Source of the DNA: Anticarsia gemmatalis
Taxonomy: Eukaryota; Arthropoda; Insecta; Lepidoptera; Erebidae
DNA: 64,000 bases
Direction of reading: 5' to 3'
Assembly: GCF_050436995.1 (NCBI RefSeq)
Contig: NC_134771.1
Coordinates: 1,963,501 to 2,027,500, forward strand
Shown here: one piece after another, positions 29,201 to 44,200 of the stretch
Layout of the letters: every line of letters starts with the position of its first letter
Numbering within the stretch: the first letter of the stretch is position 1
Notes under the pieces: model-generated
What the model was told of the DNA's origin: nothing
Databases searched by the model: none
The model's input: the letters and a program-made list of their open reading frames with translations, nothing else
Program-made: the position numbers and the translations under genes

Positions 29201-32200
29201 CACATATCGTTAACCGGCAACTTGCTATGGGCGTTACTTAGTAAAACGGCAATACTATTAACTCCAAGTTCTTATTCGGTGTAACAGTATACCCAGTCGA
29301 TGTAATGAAGATAGGTGTTTGTAAAAGATCCAGCCATTTATCTCTATTAGTTTTAAACACACCCCACTTTTACCCCACTTTACCCCACATTTACCCCACT
29401 TTCCCCCACTGTTGAGGACTGGGTTTCCTTATTTACTTCTGTAGTTTTAATGTGCTATTATTGAAGTTTTACAAACTGAAGTTAGGGAAGTCGTTTAAAA
29501 GAGATTTTTTAGACACTTCGCTGCTCTGGATGTTTTCAAAGAAGAATTTAAGATTTGTAGCTCTAAATACGTCAGTAAAGGTCTTTTAAGATAAATGATG
29601 ATGATTTTGAGCCTGGGATTAATAAAATATCTTTAAATACAGATTTTTTAATAAGATTTTATTTTAACTTGTTACTGTCTATTCATGTGTAGACAAATTC
29701 GATAATTTATTTCGCCTTAGCGACTAAACTGCTGAACTGATTATGCAGAAATTACAGTAAAAGACTTGGTTTCGAACACATTTAATATAATCAACCCTTA
29801 AGTGGCTAAAATACCAAATAATAATTAAATTTTATACTATATAAAAATAAGTATCTTTTTTAAATCTTTATTCCCAGTAAGCCAAAGCCTACGACCAACC
29901 CATAGACCCACCGCCCATAGCCCCATAGCCCCTAGCCAATAGCCTAACAATTGTTCATACCTACAGCACGTTCTCATCTATATATAACTTACTTATTTTT
30001 ACTTGAGTCTTAGTAGGCGTCCACCCACGGGTTCCGTGTATTGAATTTCGTATTAACACCAAGATAAGAGGCTTCTGGAGAATTCTATGTTTATTGCTAC
30101 CAGTTCCAGTCGATGTTTGTTAGGCTATTTATAGTAAGGGAGGCTATTTCTATAAAAATAAGACATACCTCTGACCTCTGTCACGTTTGGCTATTTTAAT
30201 GTACCCTATAACTACTCAAAATCTGTTGATCAAATCTTTTTAAAGACATAATATACACTTTCTAAACTTTGTTCTTTATTTATACATAACTGGCTAGTAT
30301 ACATTTATGAAAAAAAACGAAGCCTTTTTCTGACATTTCATGAAAATCTGTGCAAATAGCGGTTTAACTACTACGGGAACTTTGTAAGGATAGAATCCAA
30401 ATTATTTGGTCTTTGCCTGCTATTGTGAAAAGGCGTGATCTTATGTATGTATGAATATTACTGTGGAGTGTGAGCTTTGTTGCCATCACGTCGGGGTCAC
30501 CAATGTGGATGTTTTGTGCGCGGAGGTGGTGGCGATAAATAACGTACTTCATTATACATGATATATATATTTTCTGGTACCAGACTATTACAATAAACTA
30601 ATACATATTAATAACTAAATATATGTCCTAACTAAATGAGTGCGCGGAGACGACTGCCGCGTCGGACTATCGCAGGCGTGCGCCTGACTACACAATGTAG
30701 CGTCAGCAGTGTCCCTACAATACTCCCCCCTTTACCAAAATTATATTTATAAAATTTTGACATTGATAATACATATGATATAAGAACAATAAACATTAAA
30801 CACATCAAGAAATAACGAACAGCAAAACCATAGTGTACTTATCTCGCTAACTCTGCGTTCTCACTAACAATAACAATATTGACACACGATACCATGAACG
30901 CTATGTGAGCTCTAGTAAAATTCCAAGTAATGATAAACAATGACCACGATATTATAATACGTTATACAAAGAACAAATTATTAACACATCAGCTAAATCT
31001 ATTTTTAAAAAACACATATTGTATATTATACACGAACACAAGGCAAAAAATTTTACGAACTTTTTCTGCAACCATTTTCCGCGATCCTTTTCTGCGATCC
31101 TTTTCCGCGATCTTTTTCGGCGATCTTATTCCGCGTTTTTCACATAACTGGGCCGTACTGAGGTAAGACAGGGTGCACCATCCAACACTGAGCGGTATCC
31201 ATCCTCGCTTCCAAGTGTGATGAGTGGCTTCGACGCGTGCACTGTTCCATAGAGTGCCACCGCCGGTCCCTCGTCGTCTACCGTCCTCGGAGCATGCTGC
31301 GTAGTGTCGTACGCCTCTCCAGGATATCCTAGTATATGCTGCCCATGTCGCCGTGTTGCTCTTCGTCATTGCTCTCGACGATTCCATATTCCGGCAAGCT
31401 GGCTGCCACGTGTCACATGTTGCGATTTTCGTTGTCGCTAACCATGCGCGTGTTCTTCGTTGCCACATTCTACTGCTTCGGAAAATCGTGTCTTCAATAA
31501 TTGTCGAGCTTGTCTGCGTGTCCATGATGCTATTTGCTATCTGCTGGCTGTTGCCACGCTGCACATGCGCTATTTCTTGTTCGCTGGCCATGTGCACGTG
31601 CGTCGATGCCACGTTGCTGAAGGTTGCGTTTTCGTTGTACGGGGTCACCAATGTGGAGTGTGAGCTTTGTTGCCATCACGTCGGGGTCACCAATGTGGAT
31701 GTTTTGTGCGCGGAGGTGGTGGCGATAAATAACGTACTTCATTATACATGATATATATATTTTCTGGTACCAGACTATTACAATAAACTAATACATATTA
31801 ATAACTAAATATATGTCCTAACTAAATGAGTGCGCGGAGACGACTGCCGCGTCGGACTATCGCAGGCGTGCGCCTGACTACACAATGTAGCGTCAGCAGT
31901 GTCCCTACGTTACTATGTACCAAATTGGGTCAGATAAGTGTTAATCCATACTAATATTATAAATGCGAAAGTAACTCTTTATGTCTGTCTGTCTGTCTGT
32001 TACTCAACCACGCCTAAACTACTGATCCAATTTGCATGAAATTTGGTATGGAGATATTTTGATACCCGAAAAAGGACATAGGCTACTTTTTACCCCGGGA
32101 AAATGACGCATTCCCATGGGAAAACTCAGGTAGCGGACGAAGTCGCGGGTAAAAGCTAGTATGATTATATTTGCACGCCTATGTCTTTTCAAATTGTAGT

Positions 32201-35200
32201 GAAGTATCAATACACTTTATGCATAATATTTAGTCAGTTTAAAACTCAACATTTCGTTACAAACTGGAGATAATAAAGACAATTAACTGCGTGACTGTGC
32301 TACAACTGGAACAGCTGGAGCCGGTGCGCCATGAACAATGGTTCACCTGTTTCATTGCTAGGGATGGGACACTTGCGGATATTTTGAGTTACTGCTGATT
32401 TTCGGATATTTGAAGTGACTACCAGTTTAAAGGCCTATTGTTTCTCAAATTTTCTTTACATCGTATGTAATAGCGACAAAGATCTGATCGTCTGTAAGGA
32501 TTTCTTATCATCCTTATGTGAACGTTCTGTTAAAGTTGAAGTTTTTTATCTGTATTACCACATTTATAAGGTTTTTTAAATGTATTGTAAAAACAAAACG
32601 TATCTATTAATCTATTTTAACTAGTAATCAGAATTATCAAAGGACAAAAATCAATTAAATTAATGTTAAGGGTGAGCTCTCGCAATTTTGTTACGATTTT
32701 TAAGCCCAAACCTAATTTTCTTATCTGATTTTTAAATCTATATTTTACTTAAAATCATACACTATGCACCACATAATCTAATACGAAAGTATCAAACAGA
32801 AATATTTCCCAAAACAAAATTCGAATCTATCTCCACCATAAGTTATTTAGTAGATAATAAACCATTTGAACTGTTCTCGAGAGCGTACTCGTGATATGTG
32901 GACAACACGCGGCCGTAATAAACTGAGGTTAACTCGGTTAACGCTAGTGATGGGATCGTTCGGATATTGAGCGGATCTTATGGGTTTTTGCTGTCGGATA
33001 TTGGCTTATGTGATGTTTATTTTGTTATGATGATGGATGCTTTTTGGCTATGATTTAAGGATATAACATAGTTTTGGTATTTGTCAACCAAAACTGTTAT
33101 AGCGGTTTCAGTGAAAAATGTTATATGTTTTCACAAAACGTGTGTTGTAGTGGGTTTTATTTGTCCTGTATAGGTCACAGTTAGACATAGTCATAAGAAA
33201 ATAATAATATTAGGAGCATGTACACAGTAATCAATAATTATAAACATTGTTTCTTAGTTATGATAACCAATCATCGCCATTCTTCAATTACGTAAAATAT
33301 TTTAATCCGTTCTCGGGTTTAGTTGCAACATATTTTTCATATCGTGTATATATAACAACCCCTCACAATTTTTCCGATACAATAAGAGTTTATTTTCAAT
33401 AAACAATAAAAAGTTTTCTACAAACAATAACGAACTCGTGGCGTTCTTGACAATTTATAACTTTTACAATTGAAACAAAGAACTGGCTTATATGAAATGT
33501 ACTTTATCCGATTGTGGCTTATTCTTTTTACAATGTGGTTGAATAAGAAAATACTTGAACATTATTGCATTTGTCTACCTCTATGGTCTGTGCAGTAGTG
33601 TATCAGATTTTGAGGTCTCAGGTTCAATTCCCAGGTCGGGAAAAATACTATAGGTATTTTCTTATTTATTAAGAATATTATTCAAAAGGCTCACAGAAAT
33701 TGGGAACTGGCTCGCAATGTGACTTCTGGTTTGCTTGTATTTCATGGAATTGACATTGCAAAATGTTAAACCGTGAATATACTACATATCTATTGTACTA
33801 CATAGACTTCTGTCTACGACGTGTATTAAAAGTGAAAATATGAACAAATTAATTGACACCTTTACTTAACCGAATATTTTACATTACATACGTCATACAT
33901 ACATACATACATACATACAATCACGCTTTTTCCCAAAGGTCTAAGTCGTTAAAGAACGCCACTTGCGACAATTCCACAAAGTTCCCTGGCAACAACATTA
34001 TCCGAATAATTTATCCGAATGTAATCAGCACATCACTACAAAACGTCTGTAATTCTGTATCATCCCTGCGGCAAGAAAGACCCCACAAAGACGTTTTTCT
34101 CTTTTGAAAATACCCCGGAAGATATTTGTGCAGATTGGACCATGATAAAACGTAATCTATGGCGGTTTCACTTGTATTTTTTAAACCAAAAAACATGGTA
34201 ACAGCTCCTTCCAACTTTAGATTTTATTTTCTTAAGGTTTAGGCTTATTTTGCCTTAAATTCTTGCTGGTAGTTGATCACTTACCTTAGTTTGAAAAGGT
34301 CATAACAGTCTTCTTACAATTTGAACGATTTTGTGTCTTATGTACTATAGAGAAGGATTATTTTGCTTTGTGTAAAGTTTTCGGTTTATTATTTAACTTT
34401 GACCAAGGGAGTCGAGCTTTTAGCCTAATTTGTAAGTAAGTGGTTTTAAGTTAACCCTTTTAGGTGAAGTTGGGTTAACTAAGTATATCAGGTGTTGCTT
34501 GAAGCTGTAAGGTCGTAAGTCAAAGCTTCAACAGAATTGTTTTAGGCAACTGCCGCACTAAGAATTGCTCTAACATAGTGGAAACTTTTACAAACATACA
34601 AACAAGAAAATGCTGTAGGGTCGTAAGTCAAAGTTTAAACTGATTTTTTATTTGTTTTAGGCAATCTCCGCACTAAGAATTGCTCTAACATAGGGGAGAC
34701 TACTAATTGTAGATCGCATCGCGTAGTTTCGTGCGGGATTTAAACCCATGACTCTCACTGGTGTAGTAGATATTATTAAATCATTGCATCATTTATATCC
34801 GACTGTTCATTTTTAAGCCCAAACCGAGAGTTATATGGATACTAGATGGAGTCATGTCAACTGCACGTTTAGCGTAGTGGTTAACGTGGTCACCTCGCCA
34901 CAATAGCTGCAGCGCCGCGTGTGGTGAGGTGACCATCTTGACTAAATAAACACTTGTGTGATGCGCACGAGTAGATATCGGTTTTGAGCCTGGTTATCAA
35001 TTTATCTATATAAGTGTGTATTTGGAAGCATAGAAGTATTAAATATTTGGTTACCGTAATACAAGCTTTGCCTAGTTTCGAATCAGATGACTGTGTGAGA
35101 GTTTATTTATATATTTATTTTCTTAAAGTTGTTATAATTGTACAGTGATATGTTGTATGTAAATTGTCCAGTGATATTTATTTATGTCCAGAATTGTCAA

Positions 35201-38200
35201 GGCAAGCCTTTGGAAGACTTTACAAGTATGAAACTAAAATTCCTAAAAAGAAAAATTTCGCTGTAGCAATCATTACCTCCTGTAACTTTGTTCGCTAAAA
35301 AACTCTACCAAACCCCTTTTTGTTTAAATCTCTAACCTCCGATTTGTGAGGTACATTTAGCGGTAGTTTATCTATTCAATAGCGCTAAAACTTATATAAA
35401 AAAACGCTGTAAATGTACTCAGAAACCGGGGGTAAGACAAACTTCTCCGTAGCAGTACATATTAATTCTCGTATTATTAATGTATCAAGTCTTTGTTTGT
35501 GTTACAACTTTGTATTTATGTTATACGATAATGAAATGTTTGTGTTGTTTAATATATGGGTTAAATAGGTTGCTATGGCAACGGAGAGACGGTGTAGATT
35601 ATGGTAAGGTTATATTATTAACTGCACGTTTGGCGCAGTGGTTTACGCGGTCACCTCGCCGCAACAACCGTAGCGCCGCGTGTGGTGGGCTCGAATCCTA
35701 CCCGGAACAAATTTTAATCTTTGTGTGATGAGCACAACTATTTTTTCTGAGCCTGGTGGTCAATTTATCTATATAAGTATATATTTAGAAGTATATAAGT
35801 ATGTTTATCAGTTATTTGGTTACCATAGTACAAGCTCTGCTTAGTTTGGAATGAAATGACCGTGTGTGAATTGTCCAATCATATTTATTTATTTATTTAT
35901 ATCTTTAGGATAGGCCTATCTGATAGATAGAAATGAAAATGGGGAAAGGCTTTTTTTAGTAATGATTTGGGATATGGAATAGCAGTAAAAGCAGGCGCGG
36001 GCGCAGCACTGCCACCGCGCTCGCCGAGTTCACCGACTACGTTAACAACAGTCTGAACCAGGGTTAGTTTGTAGCAGCATTATTTATTGACTACAAAAAA
36101 GCGTTTGATACTTTAGAGCATGACGTGCTGCTGCGCGCTATGGACGAGTGTGGTATAAGAGGACCTATCAACCGCTGGTTTAAAAGTTATCTGGAGAACA
36201 GAACCCTTCGCACATCCATAGACGGCACCGTGGGAGACGAGGTAAGTGTGGACCTGGGCGTGCCGACCGGCTCCGTGTTCGGCCCGGTGGGGTACATATT
36301 GCACGTGAACAGCGTCATCAACGTGATCAAACACTGCACCACGTACATGTATGCAGACGACATGTGCCTGCTATACTCGTCCACGAGCGCGGCAGACGCG
36401 CAACACCACATGCAGCTAGATTTTGAAAACATAATAAGGTGGGCTCATGACAACGGAATAATACTAAATTTCACTAAAACTAAGTTAATGCTAATATATT
36501 CCCCATATAATAACAATAAAAACAAAATACAAATACACATAACAGGTCATACATACGAATGCTTACACAGTAATAAATATAGATGTCAATGTACAAATAT
36601 AGATAAAGTAGATAAATATAAATATTTAGGTTTAACGGTAGATAGTAATTTGAACTGGAAGACACATGTCAATGATGTGTGTGCTAAACTCCAATCAGTC
36701 TTGGATAAATTCTTTCACCTCAGTAGATTTGTAAATAAAAAAGTATTATCAGTATTATATTTCGCACTTGCTGACTCACTAATTAGTTATGGCTTAAGTA
36801 GCTATGGACTTACATTTAAAACACGATTAGATTTAATTTAACAATTACAGATTAGACTGAGTAAGTATCTTGTTAGCAAAAAGGTTAAATTAAAATACAA
36901 ACAGAATTATGACGAATTATTAAAGTTCTGTAATATTATACCAGTGCACGAAAAAGTTGAATATTTGATAGCTATAGAACAATACAAAATAGATAAATAC
37001 AAAGAAACCGCAAATCATAAATATACAACTAGGAATGTCGTTCAACGAAAGCTTGTTATACCTTATGTAAGGAACTATTATGGTAAAAGAACTAGGCAAT
37101 ATTTAACACCAACAATATTTAACAAAATAGATTTTATAAGGAACTCGGACATAAATAATATAAGTACTCTGAAAAAAAGACTGAAAAACTACTACTTAAA
37201 GATATAAGAATGCCATGTACCTAAGAAATAAATATAAAGATAGATATAAGATAAATATGATTAAAATAATATGTATGTGATAATATGATATATATAATAA
37301 GATTTAGTTTTATATAAAGAAAAATAACGTATATAGTATATATTATAGTCGATAAGTAAGAATATTTATATAATAATAATAATTGTAAATTAAAGAGCGC
37401 CATTATCGCCAACAAACTGGTTGACAGTTTGGCGATTTTTGTATGTATTTTATAATGTGATGTATTATATGAATAAACGTTATAAAAAAAAAAAGTAGGG
37501 ATAATCTTATTGTAGAGAAAGTTCAAAATATAAACTCATTAATATTTATCAATAAGAGAGTCACCTAATATTTACGCTTTCACGATTGAAATGTTAAACC
37601 AATTGAAAATGAAGAATAAAAGAAACGTATATTAATTTTTTTTAAATAGACAAAACTAAAATAAAACCATTACGTATAACCTTTATCTTACAACTACTGA
37701 AATCACTTTGCTTATTGCTATGGTAGGTAATACAATTGGTAACATTCCGTGACAAGACAAGCCGGTATCGTGGGGTGCCATGACAGTATTTATCTCCAGC
37801 ACTACACAATTTAAAAAGAAATTTAATGAAATTTAATGTGGAAATTGTTAGAAACCTAATATTACATAGATTGTGTTTTTTCCTAAACCAACCACAAAAG
37901 GACTGACATTATGGTACGAAACTTTTACGCGAATGAGCGAAACTCTCTAGTTTACCTATATTAATAAAGCACAAGTTAACATCACAATAACATTCTCTCC
38001 ATCCTTATCTAATACCTAACAAACAAAAGAGACAAAAGGCACATTAATCCAGTAATTCTCTGCACAAACGTTCTATTTATCTCTGGACAATACAAAGAAT
38101 TCTCATATAAATATTATCCAATACTCATTGTGGGACACTACTGCCGACCACAATATGTGTATAGGTTTGTCTATATGAGACGGTTTATTTGTAACTAGAT

Positions 38201-41200
38201 GATCCGTGCGGATTTGCTTGCGTAAACATTTTTGGCATTTTGAGATTGGGATTTTGAAAAGATCATATTTGATTCCGGGTCTTCGACTATAGCTACAATA
38301 ATTTTGTAGTAAATCTGTAAGAAAGAGACTCTCATATAACTAATATTGGTATTTTGTAGATGATATAGCACTTGTTTGGGGTACTCTATTACTAATAGAT
38401 GTAGCAATTTTTTTTACGTAAAGTGGCATTATTTGCAATCCTACGTTATTTTTAATATGATATTTGCAATAATCAGTAAAAATCTTTTTTGTACTTTTAA
38501 ATCTTTCTAAAATTGTGTAGAAAATATACACCACCTTATTTTGGCTGTTGTAGATAACTGTAATAAAATTGAGTTAAAAAATCAAAAAGCCAAATCCCTC
38601 CCCCAATTCTGTAGGAGATCCCAGGAGTTGGATAGTACCTAGTGGGCTTAAAAAACTAAAAATTTAATTTAGCCCCCTTATTAATTTAAGCAAATCATAA
38701 AAGTTTTTAACTATAATCAACTATTTATCCAAGCAAAGCGAACCTTCGCTGTAACATTACATTACAACTAACCACTCTCATACAGTCACACTTTAACTCA
38801 TGAAAAACAGTAGATATACCGCAACACAAAATAAAACATACTGAGCACACGCTCCGTCATGTTCCGCCTCATTTATTTATGAACACGAAGAATATACGAA
38901 GAAATGCCTTCTATTTATTCAGGAGGAAAATATCGGGAATACAAACAGAACGTATAAAAATACGGCTTGTTTCTGAATGTTATTCACTAGTTTCTTACCA
39001 CGGTTTGCCCGGGTTATCTTTTCCTTAACATATTATACATAAATATTTAATATCATTGTCAACCAAATATAATCTTAATTATCTTATATTAGTAAAAGAT
39101 TTTTCAAATAAGTTCCAGTTTTGACATTATTGATTATATTTTTTGGTCTAAAGACAGATTAAATTTTAAACTACAACGTATACTAAATATAAACACTACA
39201 AATCCAAGATGGCCGCTACACGCGGTTGCCTAGCAACCACCCACCTGTTGACACGAGACATGGAACTTTCCACTCTTATCACCTTTGCCATTGATCACTC
39301 AGTTATTGAACTTTGAAGACGTCTTTCAAAGATAAAGAACATTGTCTTTTAAACAAAGATTAAATCCTACGCTTTAGTTATATATAGTGGATTTTTCAGA
39401 AATATATCTATTTTTAAACTAGATAAAATAATCTGTCTTTTGTAAGCGAAGGTGTAGGCATGTCTATGAAATACACCCAGGTTTCGCTATTAAAAATGTT
39501 CGTCCCATGTAGTAGGGAGCGAGCTTATTGCTATGTAACTCCGGCGTATTATTGACAGATATACATATATTTAAAAACCCCTTACTGTCCACTGCTAAAA
39601 GTAGGGGATATTAAGCCTTGAGTCCACCACGCTGGCCAAGTTTGGGGACTTATCATGCAATTACATGCATGAACAAATTTTAGGCAAGCAAGGTATCATC
39701 ATGATTTTTTTCACCGTTAGAGCAAGTGATAATTATTTAAAATACACACATAACTTCGAAAATAATTGGTCTTTTCAATACAAACTAGAAATGGGTAATA
39801 AACCTAATGATTACAGTAGTTTATATATTTCACAATGCAAAGAATATTTTGTATTTAAATCTTAAATGTTATAATATCCTGTATTCCCAAACTAAGCAGG
39901 CTTATATTTTGGCATAAATTCGGCCAAGAGCCGTATTCCTGCGTAATAAATATTTCAGTAGTAATCCTTTATTTATCCTCGCCGTGGTTGTTATAATCCG
40001 AGCTGAACGTGATCATTGGACCACGGCGGTAATACGATTTAAGATTAACTTTACGTTTATAGAATATTTCGTTTGGGAATTGAAGGTATAGTTTAGTGTT
40101 GACTGCCTCCGTGGCGCAGTGGTTTAGGTTACCACGCCAACACCACTGCGTTGGGAGGTCGTGGGGTCGATTTCCACACGGAGCAATTATTTGCGCTCCA
40201 CAAATAATTGTTTCGGGTCTGGTTGTGCTTTGTGTCCGTCGTTTGTATGTTTGTAAAAGTCCCCGCGACACAAGAGCAATTCTTAGTGCGGGAGTTGTCT
40301 TTTTAAAAAGAAAAAAAAAGAGAAAAGAAAAGAGTTTCTACAGATTTTGAAGTTGCTGAAGGCTAGTTTTCGAAGTTTTTGATGCTTTAGCATAACTAGA
40401 TTTCTACAAGATATTTCTTTACAGCGGGATTACCTTTGCGTTCTCTGATATGAGCGATTTTTAATTAATGTGAGCCGCCTGAGACCATGAAAATTCACAA
40501 AAAATATAAATCTATAAACTGTAACGGGCGGCTCCACTCGCGTAAAATTATGCTTCCAATAACAAACGTAATTTTTTGCCGCTTTTTTTAAAATTACACA
40601 GTACCCTTTTTGCGCGGGTCCACCTCGCACTTGGCCAGTTTTTTTAAAAACCCCTACCTATATTTAGTGGTCAGTCTTTAACTAAATTTCATAGATCATC
40701 GAAATCGCTTCATTGGATTAACCGTGAAAGTGTAAAAGGCATACTGGCAGCTGACATATTATCACTATCACAAAAAAGTCATTGTAATATTATTAAACAA
40801 CTAGCTGACCCGGCAAACGTTGTTTTGCCATGTAAATTAAAAAATATATATTGTCACCTAGGGGTATGAAAAATAGATGTTGGCCGATTCTCAGACCTAC
40901 TCAATAAGCTCACAAAATTTCATGTGAATCGGTCAAGCCGTTTCAGAGGAGTATGGCAACGAAAACTGTGACGCGAGAATTTTATATATATATTTTTTTT
41001 GTGAATCTAAACCATTCTCAGATCCCCTTGAACACACACAAAAAATTTCATCAAAATCGGTCCAGTCGTTTAAGAGAAGTTCAGTGACATACACACTTAC
41101 AGAATAATTATATATATAAAGATAATAATATACCTACAATCTAAATATTCTAGGATAAAACATGGCGGCCGTTGCCTAGCAACCGAGATTAAATTCGCTA

Positions 41201-44200
41201 TAGATATTATTTTGATTTAGTTAGCGCCCCCGGCGTTATATTTAATGTAATTTATATTACGATTCCATTTGGACGAGGGTGGTAGATTATAATTATTTCT
41301 CTTGTTTTCTGATAAGTATTCTAATATAAATAGCTTTTGCTCCAGTAAAATATTCTTTATTTTTGTAACTTTACGACTGTAATACTCGAAAGTGTAAGCA
41401 GTGTATAAAAGACATTTGCGTTTCGCCATTAAATAATTATGTTAGTCCCATGTAATCGAGAGAAGCCTCGATAAAGGGATTTATCCAATACTAGCTGACC
41501 CGCGCAACTTCGCTTACGTCACATTATAAAGAAATTGTGAATTTTTTCCCCGTTTTTGTAACATTTTTTACTGGTACTCTGCTCCTATTGATCGTAGCGT
41601 GATGATATATAGCCTATAGCCTTCCTCGATAAATGGGCTAACTATCGCTGAAATAATTTTTCAAATAGTACCCGTAGTCCCTGAGATAAGCGCGTTCAAA
41701 CAAACAAACAAACAAACAATCAAACAAACAAACTCTTCAGCTTTATAATATTAGTATAGATAAATAACGAAATTGGGAATCGAACCTCAGGCATTGTGGT
41801 TAACAGTCGCATACACTACCGTTCATCTAGAATTCAAAACTATCTACCATTTTTAAACTGATTTAAAATGTGCCTAATTTTATTTTGCGATTCGGATTAT
41901 TTTAATTTTGAGACAAAATTCTCTTGTTTATATTATTAATTGATATTAGTTTGATTCAAACTCGATAAATGTAAAATTCGATTCTTTGAAAAATAAGATA
42001 ATAATAAATCTAACCCATTAATGTTCCACTGCTGGACAAGGGTCTCCTCCCGTAATGAAGGAGGGGTAAGGCCATGAGTCTACCATGCTGGCCAACTTTG
42101 CACGCCATTAAGAACTGTTCATAGGAACTCTCAGGCATACAAGGTTGCATCACGATGTTTTCCTTCACCGTTAGAACAAGTGATAATTATTTCTTATACA
42201 CACATAACTTTGAAAAGTCATTGGTGTGATGCCTCGAGTTCGAACCTACAACCACTTGCGTGGGAGGTGCCAACTTATGCAACTATCACTTCTTCACATA
42301 AGATAGATCTAGGAAAATTCCTAAGCTCCTGTACCGCGCAGATTTTTCCAAACAAATAGTATTGATTCGTTCAGAAATAAACTAACAGGGTTTGTAAACA
42401 TGTAAGTGATCTCGCGTTGCCATGGCAACCGTCTGTAATGAGACACCCACACATGTCTGGCTCAGATTTAATAACAAAGGAGATTTTTTAACTTTAGATT
42501 TATCTTATTCTATACTAATATTATAGATACGAAAGTATGTATGTATGGTTAATGTTTACGCCAAATTGACAAAATCGATTTGGATAACATTTTGCAGGGC
42601 ATTCCGTGGCAGGAAGGAAGACCAGGGAAATATTAAAGATAATTAATTACATACGTTATGAATATCACGCCTTTTTCCCACAGGGGTAGGCAGAGACAAA
42701 AGAACGCCACTTGGTACGATCCTTACAGACTTTCTTTGCTTTATTCACATCCATACTGGTTGTCATACAGGACCGCCGGTTACGAGTAGCACCTGATCTT
42801 TGTACAAGATAAAAAAATAACCGCATATAAGAGATCTTTGATCTGTTATATGCGGATTATATTATTATAATGATATGTAAAACTAAATGATTTTTTCATT
42901 GTTACAGGATATCGACTATGAGGGGTTCCGGTGGTTTCTGGACACCTTCCTCGAGGTGTCCACTCCTGATGAACTGTCCAGGTAAGAAACAATACGTAAA
43001 ACTAAATATCTAATCGAACTATGCAGAAAAGAGACAGTTAAGAGTTTAATATAGTTATTGAGGTAACGTGGGTTCGATCCTCACGGAACAGTTATTAAAA
43101 TTATTGATAAAAAAATTGTCCGGTGTGGGATTCTAACCCACGACCTCCCGACGCAATGGCGGTGACTTAAACCACTGCGCCACGGAGGCAGTCGAATATA
43201 AGAATTAAATAAACCATTTTTCACCACCTGTCTCCTTCACTTCTCACCATTTCTATAAGGAAATCGTCTATCGTATTAAATTAGCCGTCTCAGTAGCTGT
43301 ACCCTAATGAATAAGTACATCATTTGTGGATCGCACAAATAACTGTACCGTGTGGGAATCGAACCTACGACCTCTCTACACACTGTCGGCTTAACCACTG
43401 GTCCATGGACGCCATTTTTTTTTTTAAAGACTACTCCTGCACTAAGAATTACTCTTGTGTCGCGGGGACCTTTACAAACATACAAACAACAGACACAAAG
43501 CACAACCAGACCTGAAACAATTATTTTGTGGATCGTATAAATGATTGTCCCGTGTTATCCAACCCACGACCTCCCGACGCAATGGTAGCGACGTGATAAC
43601 AGCAGTGGCAGTCAAATATTAGAATTAAATAAAACATTTCATCATCTGTCAGACTGTCACGTCCATTCCTCACAATTTCTATAAGGAAATCGTCTATCGT
43701 ATTAAATTAGCCGTCTCAGTAGAACCTTAATGAATAAGTAGAAGCAACAGGTTGTCACAAATTGCTACAAGGAAAAAGTATCGGACATTTCTTTTGTTTT
43801 CATGTTGAGGAAAAAAAGATGTTCATTTGATTAATTTATTTGTTTTTATTGCAAGAGCCTTAATATCTTAATACTTTTTTGTTTCTCTGTAAAGTAATTC
43901 CTGAAAAACCTCGAGATTTTGGTCAGCGTCTAGTGAAAGCACATACGAATATTTCTCAGGATATATTATATTAAAAATCCGCTGATTGTACGATAGTACT
44001 AAGTGCAAGATAACGCGCTATTATTTAGTTCGTCAACTGAAGCTGGATTCTCTACTACTATTGACTACCGATAACTGGCTATAGACTGCGTAAAAACAAT
44101 TTTGGCAGTACATTTTAAATGTCTAACTCTCGAGACTCGACAGTATCGACTGTAGAGAATTGCGCTACGGGATACATTTGAAGACTTCGCCGCGTCGTCT

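Larger units (their letters stand above)
30462..31909 (-). mobile_element. Non-autonomous LTR retrotransposon, young
   Basis: Two 258-base LTRs (30462-30719, 31652-31909) appear identical except for the last base. A 4-base TTAC duplication flanks the element (30458-30461, 31910-31913). On the minus strand, a primer-binding-like TTGGTGACCCCG follows the 5' LTR, and a purine tract (GGTAAAGGGGGGAG) precedes the 3' LTR. These place the element on the minus strand. The 932-base interior is too short for gag-pol, so mobility would depend on another element. Confidence 0.85.
2204..42907 (+). other. 40.7 kb first window intron of DGK
   Basis: The intron is bounded by GTAAGT and TTACAG. It is filled mainly by transposons listed separately. 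In these stretches I see AT-rich DNA with no supportable coding or RNA gene: 7200-8190, 13210-15290, 15730-16960, 19460-20370, 20740-21690, 22810-24100, 27480-27970, 29420-30420, 32165-33850 and 37500-39180. Short ORFs there lack family motifs. Confidence 0.85.

Noticed and set aside
31353..31751. 132-codon frame on the + strand of the LTR element
   Set aside because: It is antisense to the element direction set by the primer-binding-like site and purine tract, and has no motif.
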